This document shows, piece after piece, positions 26,878 to 37,120 of a DNA stretch of 64,000 nt; the first letter of the stretch is position 1; each line of letters starts with the position of its first letter. Origin of the DNA: Thalassotalea psychrophila (GTDB lineage Bacteria > Pseudomonadota > Gammaproteobacteria > Enterobacterales > Alteromonadaceae); the NCBI RefSeq assembly GCF_031583595.1, contig NZ_CP134145.1, positions 620,001-684,000 of the forward strand, read 5' to 3'. The position numbers were made by a program, and so were the translations under genes. The notes below the pieces were generated by a model. It ran no database searches and was not told the origin of the DNA. It worked only from the letters and a program-made list of their open reading frames with translations.

Positions 26878-29800
26878 TGAAAAAAACGTTATGGGCATAT
26901 TTAAATACTTGGCTAAATCGCCTCTATAAAACACTGGCTGTATTATTAGTGTTAATGGCGGTGTTACTTACCTCTGCCCGAATATTTTTGCCACATGCGC
27001 ACACCTTTAAAAATAATCTTGAGGACTATATTAATAGTGCCTATCAAGGTGAAATTGAGATTGGAGAGCTTTCTGCTGGTTGGCATAAATTCGGCCCTAC
27101 ATTAGTGGTAAAACAGGTAATTCTATCAGATTCAGAAGCGCTGAAAGTTGAAATTGAAGAAATAGACATTGGTTTAGATTTTTGGGGGACATTAAAAGCT
27201 CAACAAATAAAAGCTAATAACTTTACTCTCGTTGGTGCCAATATAAAAATCGATCAAACAGTTATTATTGATGCTGGAACAAAACAAGGAACTTCTGAAG
27301 AGGCAGATATTGATGCATTTTCTGACCTGATACTTAATCAATTTAAACGTTTTTCAGTTCGCGATAGCAAAATTTTAATTAAGACTTTACGCCGAGAGCG
27401 CACCATTTTATTGAATAAACTGGCTTGGCACAACGATGGCAATAAACACAAAGGTATTGGCAAGTTAGAAATTGAAGGGTTTTCAAGTAACAGCGCCAAG
27501 TTACTTATTGATTTACAGGGTGACAAAAGAGAAAACCTTAAAGGGCAAATTTACATTGAAGGAAATAATATTAACCTTGCCCCTTGGTTTGATAAACACT
27601 TAAAAGATAAAGCAGATCAATTTAGTACTGAAATTAATTTTCATTCTTGGATAAACGTGGCTGGTGGGTACTTTACTGATCTTCACATTAATTTGGGCGA
27701 AAATACTTTTTCCTGGGATAGCTTTGAGCAACAGCATGTGCTTAAAATTCCTCAGGGTAATGTAAGTATCTACAGAGATGGTCAATCTTCTAATTTCAGT
27801 ATGCAAACCAGTAACATTGAAGTTTTATTTAACGAAACTCCATGGACTGAATTTCAATTACAAGCGACAAGTACCCCAACGGAATCTTTGACTAACATAT
27901 CTACAGTTTCGTTAGATAATTTATGGCAATTATTTCCTGTTATTAAAGATAATTTCCCAGATTTTGAAAAATATTCAAGCCTGCAACTAAGTGGTGATTT
28001 AGCGAATATTCAAATCCGCACTTCTGCTGAAAAACTACAATTAGTTTTGAACCTTGCTGATGTTGGTTGGAATGCTGCTAATGGTATTCCCGGTATCGAA
28101 CAGATATCAGGGCAACTGTTATTTGATAATGATCAAGTTCAACTTGATATTACCTCACAAAATGATGACATTGATTTTGATGGAGGGTTCTCTAGACCGA
28201 TCCCATTTAATGAATTAAAGGCAACGATAAAGGCCAATTGGAATGAGCGCTTTTGGAAATTGGCCGTCAGTGACATTTTCTTGTCCTCTGATGAACTTAC
28301 GGTAAACGGCAATGTTCAATATTTACAGGAAGTTGATCAAAGTGGTGTGCTTAGCCTTTATGCGTATGCTGAGCAAGGCGATGCCAGTAAAGCTCAGTAT
28401 TACTTACCGTTACCGATAATGAGTGAAAGCTTAGTCGATTATTTAACTGCGGCAATCTTTCATGGCGATGTTAAACAAGCGGGCGTGTTATTTAATGGTC
28501 CTGTCGCCACATTCCCATTTACAGATAATAGTGGGATTTTCATTGTTGATGCAGATATCGAGCAGGCTAAGTATCAATTTGAACAATCATGGCCAGCTAT
28601 TGAAAAAGCTCATTTAAACCTAAACTTTACCAATGACTCGATGTTGATCACTGCCTATGATGGTGATTTGATGGGGATACAAACTAAAGACTTAATGGTT
28701 GGCATTGAGTCCTTAAGTGGTGAATCAATCTTAACTGTCCGTAGCCAAGTAGATACTGAAGTTAACAATGTAACAGAATTGATGGTGGCAAGCCCATTGG
28801 AACACAGTGTTGGTGAAACCTTGAGGCTTATAAATCCGCAAGGTGCAGTGACAGGAACCTTCTCGTTAGATTTGCCTTTAGCCGATACAGACAAGGTTGT
28901 TGCCAAAGGTACAATTGATTTTGCTAATAATGAGGTGTTATTACAAGCTCCTGAAATGAACTTTACTCAAGTGAATGGCCAGTTAAGTTTTAATAATGAG
29001 TTGATTAACACGAAAGATATCACCCTTAACTGGCGTGGTTTACCTATAAGTTTAGCTGTCGATGGGCGGATTGAAGATGACTTTTATCAAGTTGATATTG
29101 ATTTACTGGCTAACTGGCAAAAGCAAAGTTACGATCCACAGATACCTGAAAACTTACAATCCTATGTTAATGGCGAATTAGAGTGGCAAGGTAAATTATC
29201 ACTATTTATTCCTGAAAATGGTGAACTTAGTTACGACTTACATTTAGATTCTAATTTACAAAATGCTAAATTGTCTTTACCTGAGCCTTATTTTAAACCG
29301 GCTCAAAAGGAGGCTCAATTAACAGCTTCGGCAAAAGGCAATGCTAATCAATCGACCATTGAAGCGACGTTAGATGATAATTTACGTTTTTATGGTGAAT
29401 TGGATCATCAAAAAGTAGCCTTCATGCGAACACAGTTGGTGTTAGGTAAAGAGAAAATATTATTACCGACAGACGGTTTTCACATTACTACAGACCTAGA
29501 TACTATTGCTTATGGGCCATGGCACGAATTTATTTTTGATATTATAAACTCTATACCTGACAGTTCGAGTTCAGACAATAGTTCGCTGAACAATGAAGAA
29601 AAGCTGGCTTTTTTACAAGCACCAGAACGAATTAGAGGTAATGTTAAAAATATTGACTTTTTCGGCCAGAGTTTAACCGATGTAGATTTTAATTTATTAC
29701 ATAAAGAGCAGTGGTGGTTACTACAATTAAATGCTGAACAAGCACGCAGTAGAATGAAGTTCTACCATGATTTTAAGCGTGAAGGTTTAGAAATTGATGC

Positions 29801-30872
29801 GGACTTTATTCATTTAACCGATGCGGCCGATGCAAGCGAAGAAAATGATGAAAAGTCGAATGAGTCATCACTAACACCCGCGGATATTCCTAAAATTAAA
29901 TTTAATTGTGATAGTTGTAAATATCAACAATTTGATTTTGGTAAAGTTTTGTTTGATGTGGAAAATACTAGTCCTTCATTAGTGACTTTAAGGGCCTTTT
30001 CAGCAAAACGTAAAAATGCAGAAGTTACTTTTACTGGTTCTTGGCAAAAAGATGCTAAGCAAGACAAAACTTCTATTTCAGGTATGTTGAATTTTGAAGA
30101 TGTTGAAAAAGAAATCAAAAGATTTGATATGGAATCCGGTATTAAAGACAGTGGTTTAAAAAGTAGCGTCGACATTGATTGGCAAGGCGGGCCACATCAA
30201 TTTAATTTAGCCAGCCTGAATGGTAAATATAAATTCACATTTGATGATGGCTATTTAGCCGATGTTAGTGACAAAGGTGCTAGGCTATTATCAATATTTA
30301 GTTTCCAGTCATTGGTTCGAAAGCTTACCTTAGATTTTAGAGATATATTTTCAAAAGGTATGTTTTACGACGATATTAAGGGCACTATCCATTTAGAAAA
30401 TGGCGTCGCTTATACCGACAATACTAAAATGAACGGCGCAGCTGGTAACCTTAAAGTTAAGGGCAACACCAATTTAGTGAATAATCAGCTAGATTATAAA
30501 ATGTCGTTTGCGCCGAAAGTAACCTCAAGCTTGCCAATTATTGTCGGCTGGTTGGTTAATCCGTTAATGGGCGCGGCGATTATGGTAGCTGATGAAGCTA
30601 TTCAAAAAGCGGAAGTGATTTCGGTGATCAATTTTGAGCTGACAGGTACGGTAGATGAGCCAATCTTCAAAGAAGTTGACCGAAAAAGTCGTGATGTAAG
30701 TGTTGGAAAAAGTAAACCGGATCAACCTCAACCCGATAAAGCTAAGCCTGAACAAGCAAGTTTAGAGCCTAAAATCCCTGAAAATGAATCTCAGCCTAAT
30801 GATCTTGAAAAAAAATCAGAGCTTGATAAAAAAGCTGTGTCTGAGAAAAAATTAGGTGATGGAAATGGCTAG
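26877..30872 (+). CDS. yhdP: YhdP, AsmA-like intermembrane phospholipid transport protein
   Basis: A 1331-residue protein anchored by one N-terminal membrane segment (about residues 17-36) with a very long periplasmic part rich in beta structure. It ends in the AsmA-like C-terminal region (GYLADVSDKGARLLSIFS onward). In E. coli YhdP works with TamB and YdbH in moving phospholipids to the outer membrane. The GTG start overlaps the rng stop. An extra Lys/Glu/Pro-rich tail of about 45 residues, probably disordered, follows the conserved domain. Confidence 0.93.
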   Translation: MKKTLWAYLNTWLNRLYKTLAVLLVLMAVLLTSARIFLPHAHTFKNNLEDYINSAYQGEIEIGELSAGWHKFGPTLVVKQVILSDSEALKVEIEEIDIGLDFWGTLKAQQIKANNFTLVGANIKIDQTVIIDAGTKQGTSEEADIDAFSDLILNQFKRFSVRDSKILIKTLRRERTILLNKLAWHNDGNKHKGIGKLEIEGFSSNSAKLLIDLQGDKRENLKGQIYIEGNNINLAPWFDKHLKDKADQFSTEINFHSWINVAGGYFTDLHINLGENTFSWDSFEQQHVLKIPQGNVSIYRDGQSSNFSMQTSNIEVLFNETPWTEFQLQATSTPTESLTNISTVSLDNLWQLFPVIKDNFPDFEKYSSLQLSGDLANIQIRTSAEKLQLVLNLADVGWNAANGIPGIEQISGQLLFDNDQVQLDITSQNDDIDFDGGFSRPIPFNELKATIKANWNERFWKLAVSDIFLSSDELTVNGNVQYLQEVDQSGVLSLYAYAEQGDASKAQYYLPLPIMSESLVDYLTAAIFHGDVKQAGVLFNGPVATFPFTDNSGIFIVDADIEQAKYQFEQSWPAIEKAHLNLNFTNDSMLITAYDGDLMGIQTKDLMVGIESLSGESILTVRSQVDTEVNNVTELMVASPLEHSVGETLRLINPQGAVTGTFSLDLPLADTDKVVAKGTIDFANNEVLLQAPEMNFTQVNGQLSFNNELINTKDITLNWRGLPISLAVDGRIEDDFYQVDIDLLANWQKQSYDPQIPENLQSYVNGELEWQGKLSLFIPENGELSYDLHLDSNLQNAKLSLPEPYFKPAQKEAQLTASAKGNANQSTIEATLDDNLRFYGELDHQKVAFMRTQLVLGKEKILLPTDGFHITTDLDTIAYGPWHEFIFDIINSIPDSSSSDNSSLNNEEKLAFLQAPERIRGNVKNIDFFGQSLTDVDFNLLHKEQWWLLQLNAEQARSRMKFYHDFKREGLEIDADFIHLTDAADASEENDEKSNESSLTPADIPKIKFNCDSCKYQQFDFGKVLFDVENTSPSLVTLRAFSAKRKNAEVTFTGSWQKDAKQDKTSISGMLNFEDVEKEIKRFDMESGIKDSGLKSSVDIDWQGGPHQFNLASLNGKYKFTFDDGYLADVSDKGARLLSIFSFQSLVRKLTLDFRDIFSKGMFYDDIKGTIHLENGVAYTDNTKMNGAAGNLKVKGNTNLVNNQLDYKMSFAPKVTSSLPIIVGWLVNPLMGAAIMVADEAIQKAEVISVINFELTGTVDEPIFKEVDRKSRDVSVGKSKPDQPQPDKAKPEQASLEPKIPENESQPNDLEKKSELDKKAVSEKKLGDGNG

Positions 30873-31695
30873 GCTTACAGCAATACAGTTACAGTCTGTC
30901 CCCGATATCATTGAAAATTTAGCTTGTATAGAAACTATTCTTTCAACATTGCCTGAATCTGCTGAGCACTTAGTTGTATTACCAGAAGCGTGTTTATATT
31001 TTGGTGGAAAAGATGCGCAGCAAATTGAGTTTGCCGAGCCATTAGGCAATGGTTTTATGCAGAAAAAATTAGCGCTGTTAGCAGTGCAATATAATGTTTA
31101 TTTGCTTGCTGGAACCATTCCTATTTCATCTAAGCAGGATGATAAATTTACAGCCAGTAGCTTGTTATTTTCACCTGAAGGCAAGCTACTTAATGATTAC
31201 CAAAAAATTCATTTATTTGATGTCGATGTTGCTGATAACGAGAAAAGTTATCGTGAATCAACGCTAACTCAAGCAGGTGAGAAGTTATCTATTACTACTT
31301 TACCTAGTTTTAATGTTGGTATGACAGTATGTTATGACTTACGTTTTCCGGAATTATTTCGAGCTCTTACCAAGCAAGGTGCCGATGTTATTTGTGTACC
31401 AAGTGCATTTACAAAGGTGACAGGTAAAGCTCATTGGCAGGCATTATTACAAGCAAGAGCAATTGAAAACCAAGTTTACATTATTGCTGCAGACCAAGAA
31501 GGCGAACATTTAAATGGCCGTCAAACCTATGGTCATTCAATGATCATTAACCCTTGGGGGGAAATAATGACCATGAAGGCAGAAGGTGTCGGTTATGTAA
31601 GTAGTAATTTCGACCGAGAACTCATCAGTAAAATAAGAGCAGATATTCCAGTTGCTCGTCATAATAAATTTTCAGTTAAACTGAACCTAACATAG
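30865..31695 (+). CDS. Nitrilase-family carbon-nitrogen hydrolase
   Basis: A 276-residue enzyme of the nitrilase superfamily with the catalytic triad visible: Glu in [12 protein letters not shown] (near residue 43), Lys in [11 protein letters not shown] and Cys in [10 protein letters not shown]. It is probably a deaminated-glutathione amidase-like (Nit1/Nit2 type) enzyme, which removes a damaged form of glutathione, but the substrate cannot be read from the sequence. ATG 30865 is chosen because AGGTGATGG lies just upstream; starts at 30856 and 30859 are alternatives. It overlaps yhdP by 8 bases and precedes tldD by 19. Confidence 0.88.
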   Translation: MARLTAIQLQSVPDIIENLACIETILSTLPESAEHLVVLPEACLYFGGKDAQQIEFAEPLGNGFMQKKLALLAVQYNVYLLAGTIPISSKQDDKFTASSLLFSPEGKLLNDYQKIHLFDVDVADNEKSYRESTLTQAGEKLSITTLPSFNVGMTVCYDLRFPELFRALTKQGADVICVPSAFTKVTGKAHWQALLQARAIENQVYIIAADQEGEHLNGRQTYGHSMIINPWGEIMTMKAEGVGYVSSNFDRELISKIRADIPVARHNKFSVKLNLT

Positions 31696-31714
31696 AAACA
31701 ACACGGACTTTAAA

Positions 31715-33154
31715 ATGAATCTTGTTGAACAAGAACTACTACATTCTAGCCAACTTGGCCAAGAAGAATTAAGCAAAACATTAAATCACATTTGTGCTCG
31801 AGATGTAGATTATGCCGATTTATACTTTCAATCATCCAGCCATGAATCATGGATGCTTGAAGATGGTATTGTTAAGGAAGGCTCATATAATATTGAACGT
31901 GGTGTTGGCGTAAGGGCTATTAGTGGTGAAAAAACTGGTTTTGCTTATTCTGATGACATCAATAGCAATGCGTTATTAAAAGCGGCTTCAGCTGCTCGTG
32001 GAATTGTGCAAGCAAATAAAAACCAAACAGTTAAAGTATTTACAACACAACCGACAACTTCGCTTTATAGTGAAGTTGATCCATTATCGACATTAACACA
32101 AGAGCAAAAAATAAACCTTTTACATGAGGTTGAAGCAATTGCACGAGCACAAGACAGTCGTGTTCAGCAAGTGATAGTGAGTTTGTCAGGTGTTTACGAA
32201 AAAGTGCTAGTTGCGGCAAGTGATGGTACTTATGCGACAGATATTCGTCCATTGGTACGATTAAACTGTTCAGTTCTTGTTGAAGCTAATGGTAATCGAG
32301 AACGAGGCAATTCCGGTGGTGGGGCTCGTACTGGTTACAGTTATTTCTTTGAAGTGGAAGGTACTAAACCTCGCTACCATGCTTATGCTGAAGAAGCTGT
32401 TAGACAAGCTTTGGTTAACTTGGTTGCCATAGATGCACCTGCAGGAATGTTGCCAGTAGTTTTAGGTGCTGGTTGGCCAGGTGTCTTACTACATGAAGCT
32501 GTAGGTCATGGCTTAGAAGGCGACTTTAATCGTAAAGGCTCTTCTGCATTTTCTGGTAAAGTGGGTCAAAAAGTTGCATCTGAACATTGTACAATTGTTG
32601 ATGATGGTACTATTGCAGATCGCCGAGGTTCGGTTGCTATTGATGATGAAGGTACACCAGGACAATATAATGTACTAATTGAAAATGGTATTTTGAAAGG
32701 CTACATGCAAGATAAGCATAATGCTCACCTCATGGGAGTTAAGCCTACTGGTAATGGCCGCAGAGAGTCATACGCACATTTGCCATTACCCCGTATGACG
32801 AATACCTACATGCTTGCTGGTGAGCATTCACCAGAAGACATTATTAAATCAGTTAAAAAAGGCATTTATGCTCCCAACTTTGCCGGTGGCCAAGTTGATA
32901 TCACCTCTGGAAAATTTGTATTTACCACTGCCGAAGCTTATTTAATTGAAAATGGTGAAATAACCTCACCAGTTAAAGGCGCAACGTTAATTGGAAGTGG
33001 TCCAGAAGCAATGCAGCAGGTAAGCATGGTTGGTAATGATTTAGCGCTAGACAGTGGTGTTGGTGTATGTGGCAAGGATGGCCAAAGTATTCCTGTAGGT
33101 GTTGGTCAACCAACCTTGAAAGTCGATGAAATGACGATTGGTGGTACGCAGTAG
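31715..33154 (+). CDS. tldD: Metalloprotease TldD
   Basis: A 479-residue member of the TldD/PmbA family with the zinc-binding motif HEAVGH (residues 260-265) and the following [14 protein letters not shown]. TldD forms a heterodimer with PmbA (TldE); the pair cleaves peptides such as the microcin B17 leader and the antidote CcdA in E. coli. Both subunits are encoded here, separated by darP on the other strand. A strong hairpin follows the gene. Confidence 0.97.
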   Translation: MNLVEQELLHSSQLGQEELSKTLNHICARDVDYADLYFQSSSHESWMLEDGIVKEGSYNIERGVGVRAISGEKTGFAYSDDINSNALLKAASAARGIVQANKNQTVKVFTTQPTTSLYSEVDPLSTLTQEQKINLLHEVEAIARAQDSRVQQVIVSLSGVYEKVLVAASDGTYATDIRPLVRLNCSVLVEANGNRERGNSGGGARTGYSYFFEVEGTKPRYHAYAEEAVRQALVNLVAIDAPAGMLPVVLGAGWPGVLLHEAVGHGLEGDFNRKGSSAFSGKVGQKVASEHCTIVDDGTIADRRGSVAIDDEGTPGQYNVLIENGILKGYMQDKHNAHLMGVKPTGNGRRESYAHLPLPRMTNTYMLAGEHSPEDIIKSVKKGIYAPNFAGGQVDITSGKFVFTTAEAYLIENGEITSPVKGATLIGSGPEAMQQVSMVGNDLALDSGVGVCGKDGQSIPVGVGQPTLKVDEMTIGGTQ

Positions 33155-33164
33155 GTTTTAAATT

Positions 33165-33219
33165 AGAGGGTCAGAGTCAGGTTATTTTAGAATAACCTGA
33201 CTCTGACCCTCTGTTTTTT
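33165..33219 (+). terminator. Long perfect inverted repeat after tldD (terminator, REP-like)
   Basis: A 22-bp perfect stem: 33165-33186 pairs with 33191-33212 around the loop TTAG, followed by GTTTTTT. It starts AGAGGGTCAGAGTCAGG and would be an efficient terminator for tldD. The stem is much longer than needed and resembles GGGTCAGAGTC-type palindromes found in many copies in marine gammaproteobacteria, so it may be a REP-type repeat that also ends transcription. Confidence 0.8.
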
Positions 33220-33738
33220 CTAGAGGGCAATATTCTCTTTCAAATATTTAAATAATTCTTTAAAGCTTTTACCTGGCTTTTCTAGTTTTACTTCTTTTGC
33301 CGATTGTCGTACTAATTGACGCATTCGTTGACGTTCGAAACCTTCATGTTCATCTAATAATTCATCTATTCTACTATCACCTTGGGCAATTAATTGATCG
33401 CGAATTACTTCAAGTTTTGAATTGTTGATGTGTTCTATAGCGTGTTTATTATTCAACTTATCAAGTTCACCTTGAATTGCTTCATAATCACTTTCGAATA
33501 ACTGTTTAGCTATAAATTGTACGTTGCGATGATAGGCGTCGTGCTTACCTTTGATTTTATCCGCGATGATCAAGGCTGCTTGAATTTCTTCATTAAGCGT
33601 TAACTTAGCTCGTTGCATACGATTGAGTTTACAAATTTGCTCACCAAGCTTTTGCATGTCTTTCATGTCATTCTTGATTTCAGTCTTGCTGACAATGAGG
33701 ATGCTCTCATCAATAAATTTTTTACCGCGCTTTTTCAT
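33220..33738 (-). CDS. darP: Ribosome-associated protein DarP (YjgA, DUF615)
   Basis: A 172-residue, highly charged, mostly helical protein with the SKTEIKNDMKDMQKLGEQI N-terminal signature and the C-terminal segment SAKEVKLEKPGKSFKELFKYL of the DUF615/YjgA family. In E. coli it binds the large ribosomal subunit during late assembly. It lies between tldD and pmbA on the opposite strand; yjgA and pmbA are also neighbours in E. coli. The stop codon lies next to the T run of the tldD terminator. Confidence 0.93.
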   Translation of the reverse strand: MKKRGKKFIDESILIVSKTEIKNDMKDMQKLGEQICKLNRMQRAKLTLNEEIQAALIIADKIKGKHDAYHRNVQFIAKQLFESDYEAIQGELDKLNNKHAIEHINNSKLEVIRDQLIAQGDSRIDELLDEHEGFERQRMRQLVRQSAKEVKLEKPGKSFKELFKYLKENIAL

Positions 33739-33888
33739 AAAATCGTCATAGTTAAAATAAATAATGTCTTAATTATACAACATAACGTTAAGTTAATTAA
33801 TATCTGTATGTTATGCTTATTAAAATAAATTATTTATCACTAATGGCCAATTATACTAGGCAATTAGTTCTTACTGTTGATACCCTAA

Positions 33889-35232
33889 ATGCAAAATATC
33901 GAATCTATAAATACCTCAATTTCTCAAGTTAAAAACAAAGTTGCTCAAGTTCTCGAACTAGCTAAAACTTTAGGTGCAGATAATGCAGAAGTATCAATCA
34001 GTAAGCAAGAAGGTCTAAGTGTTTCTACTCGTTTAGGGGAAGTAGATACTGTTGAATTTACCAACGATGGTGCGCTAGGAATTACTGTTTATAAAGAAGG
34101 TCGTAAAGGCTCTGCTTCTACTGCTGATTTGTCTGAATCAGCATTGCAACAATCAGTTCAAGCGGCAATCAATATTGCTAAGTACACTTCTGTGGATCCT
34201 TGTTCAGGGCTTGCTGATAAAGAGTTACTTGAATTTAACCCTCAAAATTTAGACCTATATCACCCACAAAGTTTAACCACTGAACAAGCAATTGAGATTG
34301 CCACTGAAGCTGAAATTACAGCTATGAATAGTGATAAAAAAATTACAAATTCAGATGGAGCTAACTTTGCTAGCTTCGAAGGTTTTAAGGTTTATGGTAA
34401 TAGCCATGGCCAAATAGTGGGTTATCCAAGTACGCGCCACAGCTTGAGTTGTATGATGATAGCTACAGATGGCGATGATATGCAGCGTGATTACAGTTAC
34501 ACTGTCAGTCGTGAATTTGATAAATTGCAATCTGCCAAGGCTGTTGGCTTAGAGTCTGCACAAGCAGCCGTAGCAAGACTTAATAGCCATAAGCTTAATA
34601 CCCAAAAAACACCAGTGATGTTTAGGGCCGATGTAGCCAATAGTATATTTGGTCATTTTATTGCTGCAATTAGTGGTGGTAATTTATATCGAAATTCTTC
34701 ATTTTTATTAGATGCTATTGGCGAACAAGTATTTTCATCGCACTTAAATATCTCAGAGCGTCCACATATTTTGCGTGGTTTAGCCAGTAGCAGCTTTGAT
34801 GCTGAAGGTATAGCTACCCAAGACAGAGAGTTTATCGTCGACGGTGTTTTACAATCATATTTACTAACAAGCTATTCAGCACGTAAGTTAGGACTTACTT
34901 CAACAGGTAATGCTGGTGGCATTCATAACTGGATGGTATCTGCCAATAATGGCGACTTTGAAGCTATGTTAAAAACATTAGGCACCGGTTTATTAGTAAC
35001 TGAGCTAATGGGGCAAGGGGTCAATGTGGTTAATGGCGATTATTCACGTGGCGCTGCTGGATTTTGGGTTGAAAATGGGCAAATACAATACCCAGTGTCT
35101 GAAATTACCATTGCTGGTAACTTAAAGGATATTTTTAAAGCCGTAGTTGCAACCGGAAGCGATTATGATTTACGGGGCAGCATAAAAACTGGCTCTGTAA
35201 TTATTGAAGAGATGCAGGTTTCAGGGCAGTAA
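33889..35232 (+). CDS. pmbA: PmbA (TldE), partner of TldD
   Basis: A 447-residue TldD/PmbA-family protein that lacks the HExxxH zinc motif, as expected for the non-catalytic-metal subunit of the TldD/TldE heterodimer. The C-terminal segments SYSARKLGLTSTGNAGGIHN, ELMGQGVNVVNGDYSRGAAG and GNLKDIF are typical. It lies 150 bases downstream of the darP start and is read divergently from it, so the gap must hold promoters in both directions. Confidence 0.96.
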   Translation: MQNIESINTSISQVKNKVAQVLELAKTLGADNAEVSISKQEGLSVSTRLGEVDTVEFTNDGALGITVYKEGRKGSASTADLSESALQQSVQAAINIAKYTSVDPCSGLADKELLEFNPQNLDLYHPQSLTTEQAIEIATEAEITAMNSDKKITNSDGANFASFEGFKVYGNSHGQIVGYPSTRHSLSCMMIATDGDDMQRDYSYTVSREFDKLQSAKAVGLESAQAAVARLNSHKLNTQKTPVMFRADVANSIFGHFIAAISGGNLYRNSSFLLDAIGEQVFSSHLNISERPHILRGLASSSFDAEGIATQDREFIVDGVLQSYLLTSYSARKLGLTSTGNAGGIHNWMVSANNGDFEAMLKTLGTGLLVTELMGQGVNVVNGDYSRGAAGFWVENGQIQYPVSEITIAGNLKDIFKAVVATGSDYDLRGSIKTGSVIIEEMQVSGQ

Positions 35233-35356
35233 TAAGGGGATTAGGAAATAGGGCCTAGGAATTAGGTAAGCGGCTCTGTTTCAGTTGTACAGGTAATCGT
35301 TAAGATGACCATTTTGCCCTTGACTCCTTAACCCTTATCAGCCCTAGTACCTTTTT

Positions 35357-36718
35357 TTACTTACCTAAGAATAAGGTTGCTGTTCCCAAGAAGGCAAATA
35401 TTCCAACAACATCGGTTATCGTAGTTAGGATAACACTACCGGCTAAAGCAGGGTCGATATTCATTTTCTTCAACACTAAAGGGGTAGCAACACCCGCGAG
35501 GCCTGCGACAGTTAAATTCATCAGCATTGCAAAAGCAATAATCCCACCTAACACGATATCTTGCTTCCAAATAGCAACAATAGACGCAATAAATAATGCC
35601 CAAATCAGGCCATTTAAAAAACCTACGGCTATTTCTTTATTTAAAATAATACGAGCGTTGTTATCACCAATGTGACCTAATGCCATACCGCGAATAACCA
35701 GAGTTAAGGTTTGATTTCCGGCAACACCGCCCATACTTGGCACTAACGTATTTAAAACTGCTAATATCGCCATCTCGGCTAATATGCCTTCAAACATGCT
35801 AGATACAGCAACAGCCATTAAGGCGGTAATTAAGTTTACACCGAGCCAAATAGAGCGCTGCTGCGTACTTTTAATTACCGGTGCGAAAGTATCTGCTTCA
35901 TCATCTAAACCCGCCATGCTCATCATTGAGTGTTCTGCGTCTTCACGAATGATGTCAATCACATCATCTATGGTAATACGACCAAGTAATTGACCATTAT
36001 CATCAATTACCGGTGCAGAAAGCCAATCATGGCGTTCAAATAACTTAGCAACTTCACTTTCTTCTGTTTCAACTGTGATGGCTATTGTATCGTAATCGGT
36101 AATTTCAGCGATCGCTTGTTCAGGCCGTGCGGTAACTAAATTAGCTAATGAAACAGAACCAATAAACTGATCCTTACGGTTTACTACATAGAATGAATCA
36201 GTTGCTTCAGGTAATTCACCTTTTAAGCGCAAGTAGCGCAAAATCACATCAATGGTGATATCTGGACGAAGAGTAATGGTATCGGTATTCATGATACCGC
36301 CAGCGGTATCTTCTTCATAAGAAAGTGCTTGCTCAACTCGGGTTCGATCTTGCGAGTCCATTGAGTTTAATACTTCTTTATAGACAGAGTCGGGCAGGGT
36401 TCTTAAAACCTCAGCCAAATCATCAATGTCCATACCTTCAGCAACGGCAGCAACTTTTTCAGGCTGCATGTTTCTTAAGATACCTTTACGAACCTCTTCT
36501 GAAAGCTCTTCCAGGATTTCACCCTGAAGATCAGGATCAATTAGTTGCCAAAGAACATTACGGCTGCGAGAAGTAGATGATTCGAGGAGTAAAGCAATGT
36601 CAAAAGCAGGCATATGCTGGAACATTTTTCGCACATAAACGAACATACCACTTTCTAAAGCGGTATTTATTTCTAATAAACGTTTTTGGCTAATTTCTTG
36701 CTCTGATATTTCTGGCAT
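35357..36718 (-). CDS. mgtE: Magnesium transporter MgtE
   Basis: A 453-residue protein in the standard MgtE layout: a cytoplasmic helical MgtE N domain (about 30-130), two CBS domains (about 135-255, with MSMAGLDDEAD just after), then five membrane segments (about 290-450). The pore region motif MGGVAGNQTLTLVIRG is present. MgtE is a Mg2+-gated channel; the cytoplasmic domain senses Mg2+ and closes it. It follows ptsO in the same direction after a 103-base gap. Confidence 0.96.
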   Translation of the reverse strand: MPEISEQEISQKRLLEINTALESGMFVYVRKMFQHMPAFDIALLLESSTSRSRNVLWQLIDPDLQGEILEELSEEVRKGILRNMQPEKVAAVAEGMDIDDLAEVLRTLPDSVYKEVLNSMDSQDRTRVEQALSYEEDTAGGIMNTDTITLRPDITIDVILRYLRLKGELPEATDSFYVVNRKDQFIGSVSLANLVTARPEQAIAEITDYDTIAITVETEESEVAKLFERHDWLSAPVIDDNGQLLGRITIDDVIDIIREDAEHSMMSMAGLDDEADTFAPVIKSTQQRSIWLGVNLITALMAVAVSSMFEGILAEMAILAVLNTLVPSMGGVAGNQTLTLVIRGMALGHIGDNNARIILNKEIAVGFLNGLIWALFIASIVAIWKQDIVLGGIIAFAMLMNLTVAGLAGVATPLVLKKMNIDPALAGSVILTTITDVVGIFAFLGTATLFLGK

Positions 36719-36821
36719 GAATCACCCTGTGCAAGGTTGTTGTTATTAATTCTAAATCAGTGCAAGTTTAACGTAAGCTAATGGTTTTATCAGCTTTTTT
36801 ATTAAAATTAACTACCTGAAG

Positions 36822-37100
36822 TTATTCGGCTTCGTCAAATTTATCTAAAAACAATTGAATTACTGCGGCCATTGCTTGCTCGGCTTGAATACCTTCTGCT
36901 TTGACGTGGACTTCTTTGCCTTGACTACCCGTTAGTAACATAAGCCCCATAATCGAGTCAGCTTCAGCTGATTTTTGCTCGAGTGTTAAGGTAATTTTAG
37001 CCTGATAGTTTTTGCTTAATTTTGCTAATTTAGTAGCGGCTCTTGCATGCAACCCTAATTTATTTTCGATTAGTACACTTTGTTCAACAATTAACGACAT
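36822..37100 (-). CDS. ptsO: Nitrogen-PTS phosphocarrier NPr (HPr family)
   Basis: A 92-residue HPr-fold protein. The phosphorylated His is His18 in LGLHARAA, and the second conserved segment is ADSIMGLMLL. It passes phosphate from PtsP to PtsN (EIIA-Ntr) in the regulatory nitrogen PTS. The neighbourhood ptsN-rapZ-ptsO downstream of rpoN and hpf is the classical arrangement and excludes the sugar-PTS HPr. Confidence 0.95.
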   Translation of the reverse strand: MSLIVEQSVLIENKLGLHARAATKLAKLSKNYQAKITLTLEQKSAEADSIMGLMLLTGSQGKEVHVKAEGIQAEQAMAAVIQLFLDKFDEAE

Positions 37101-37120
37101 TTTTAAATTTAACTCAACAA

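Noticed and set aside
35233..35356. Repeat-like TTAGG/CCTAGG-rich stretch between pmbA and mgtE
   Set aside because: Short fragments such as CTAGGAATTAGG resemble the array after murA, but they are too degenerate to define a repeat unit. No clear terminator for the two convergent genes was found either.
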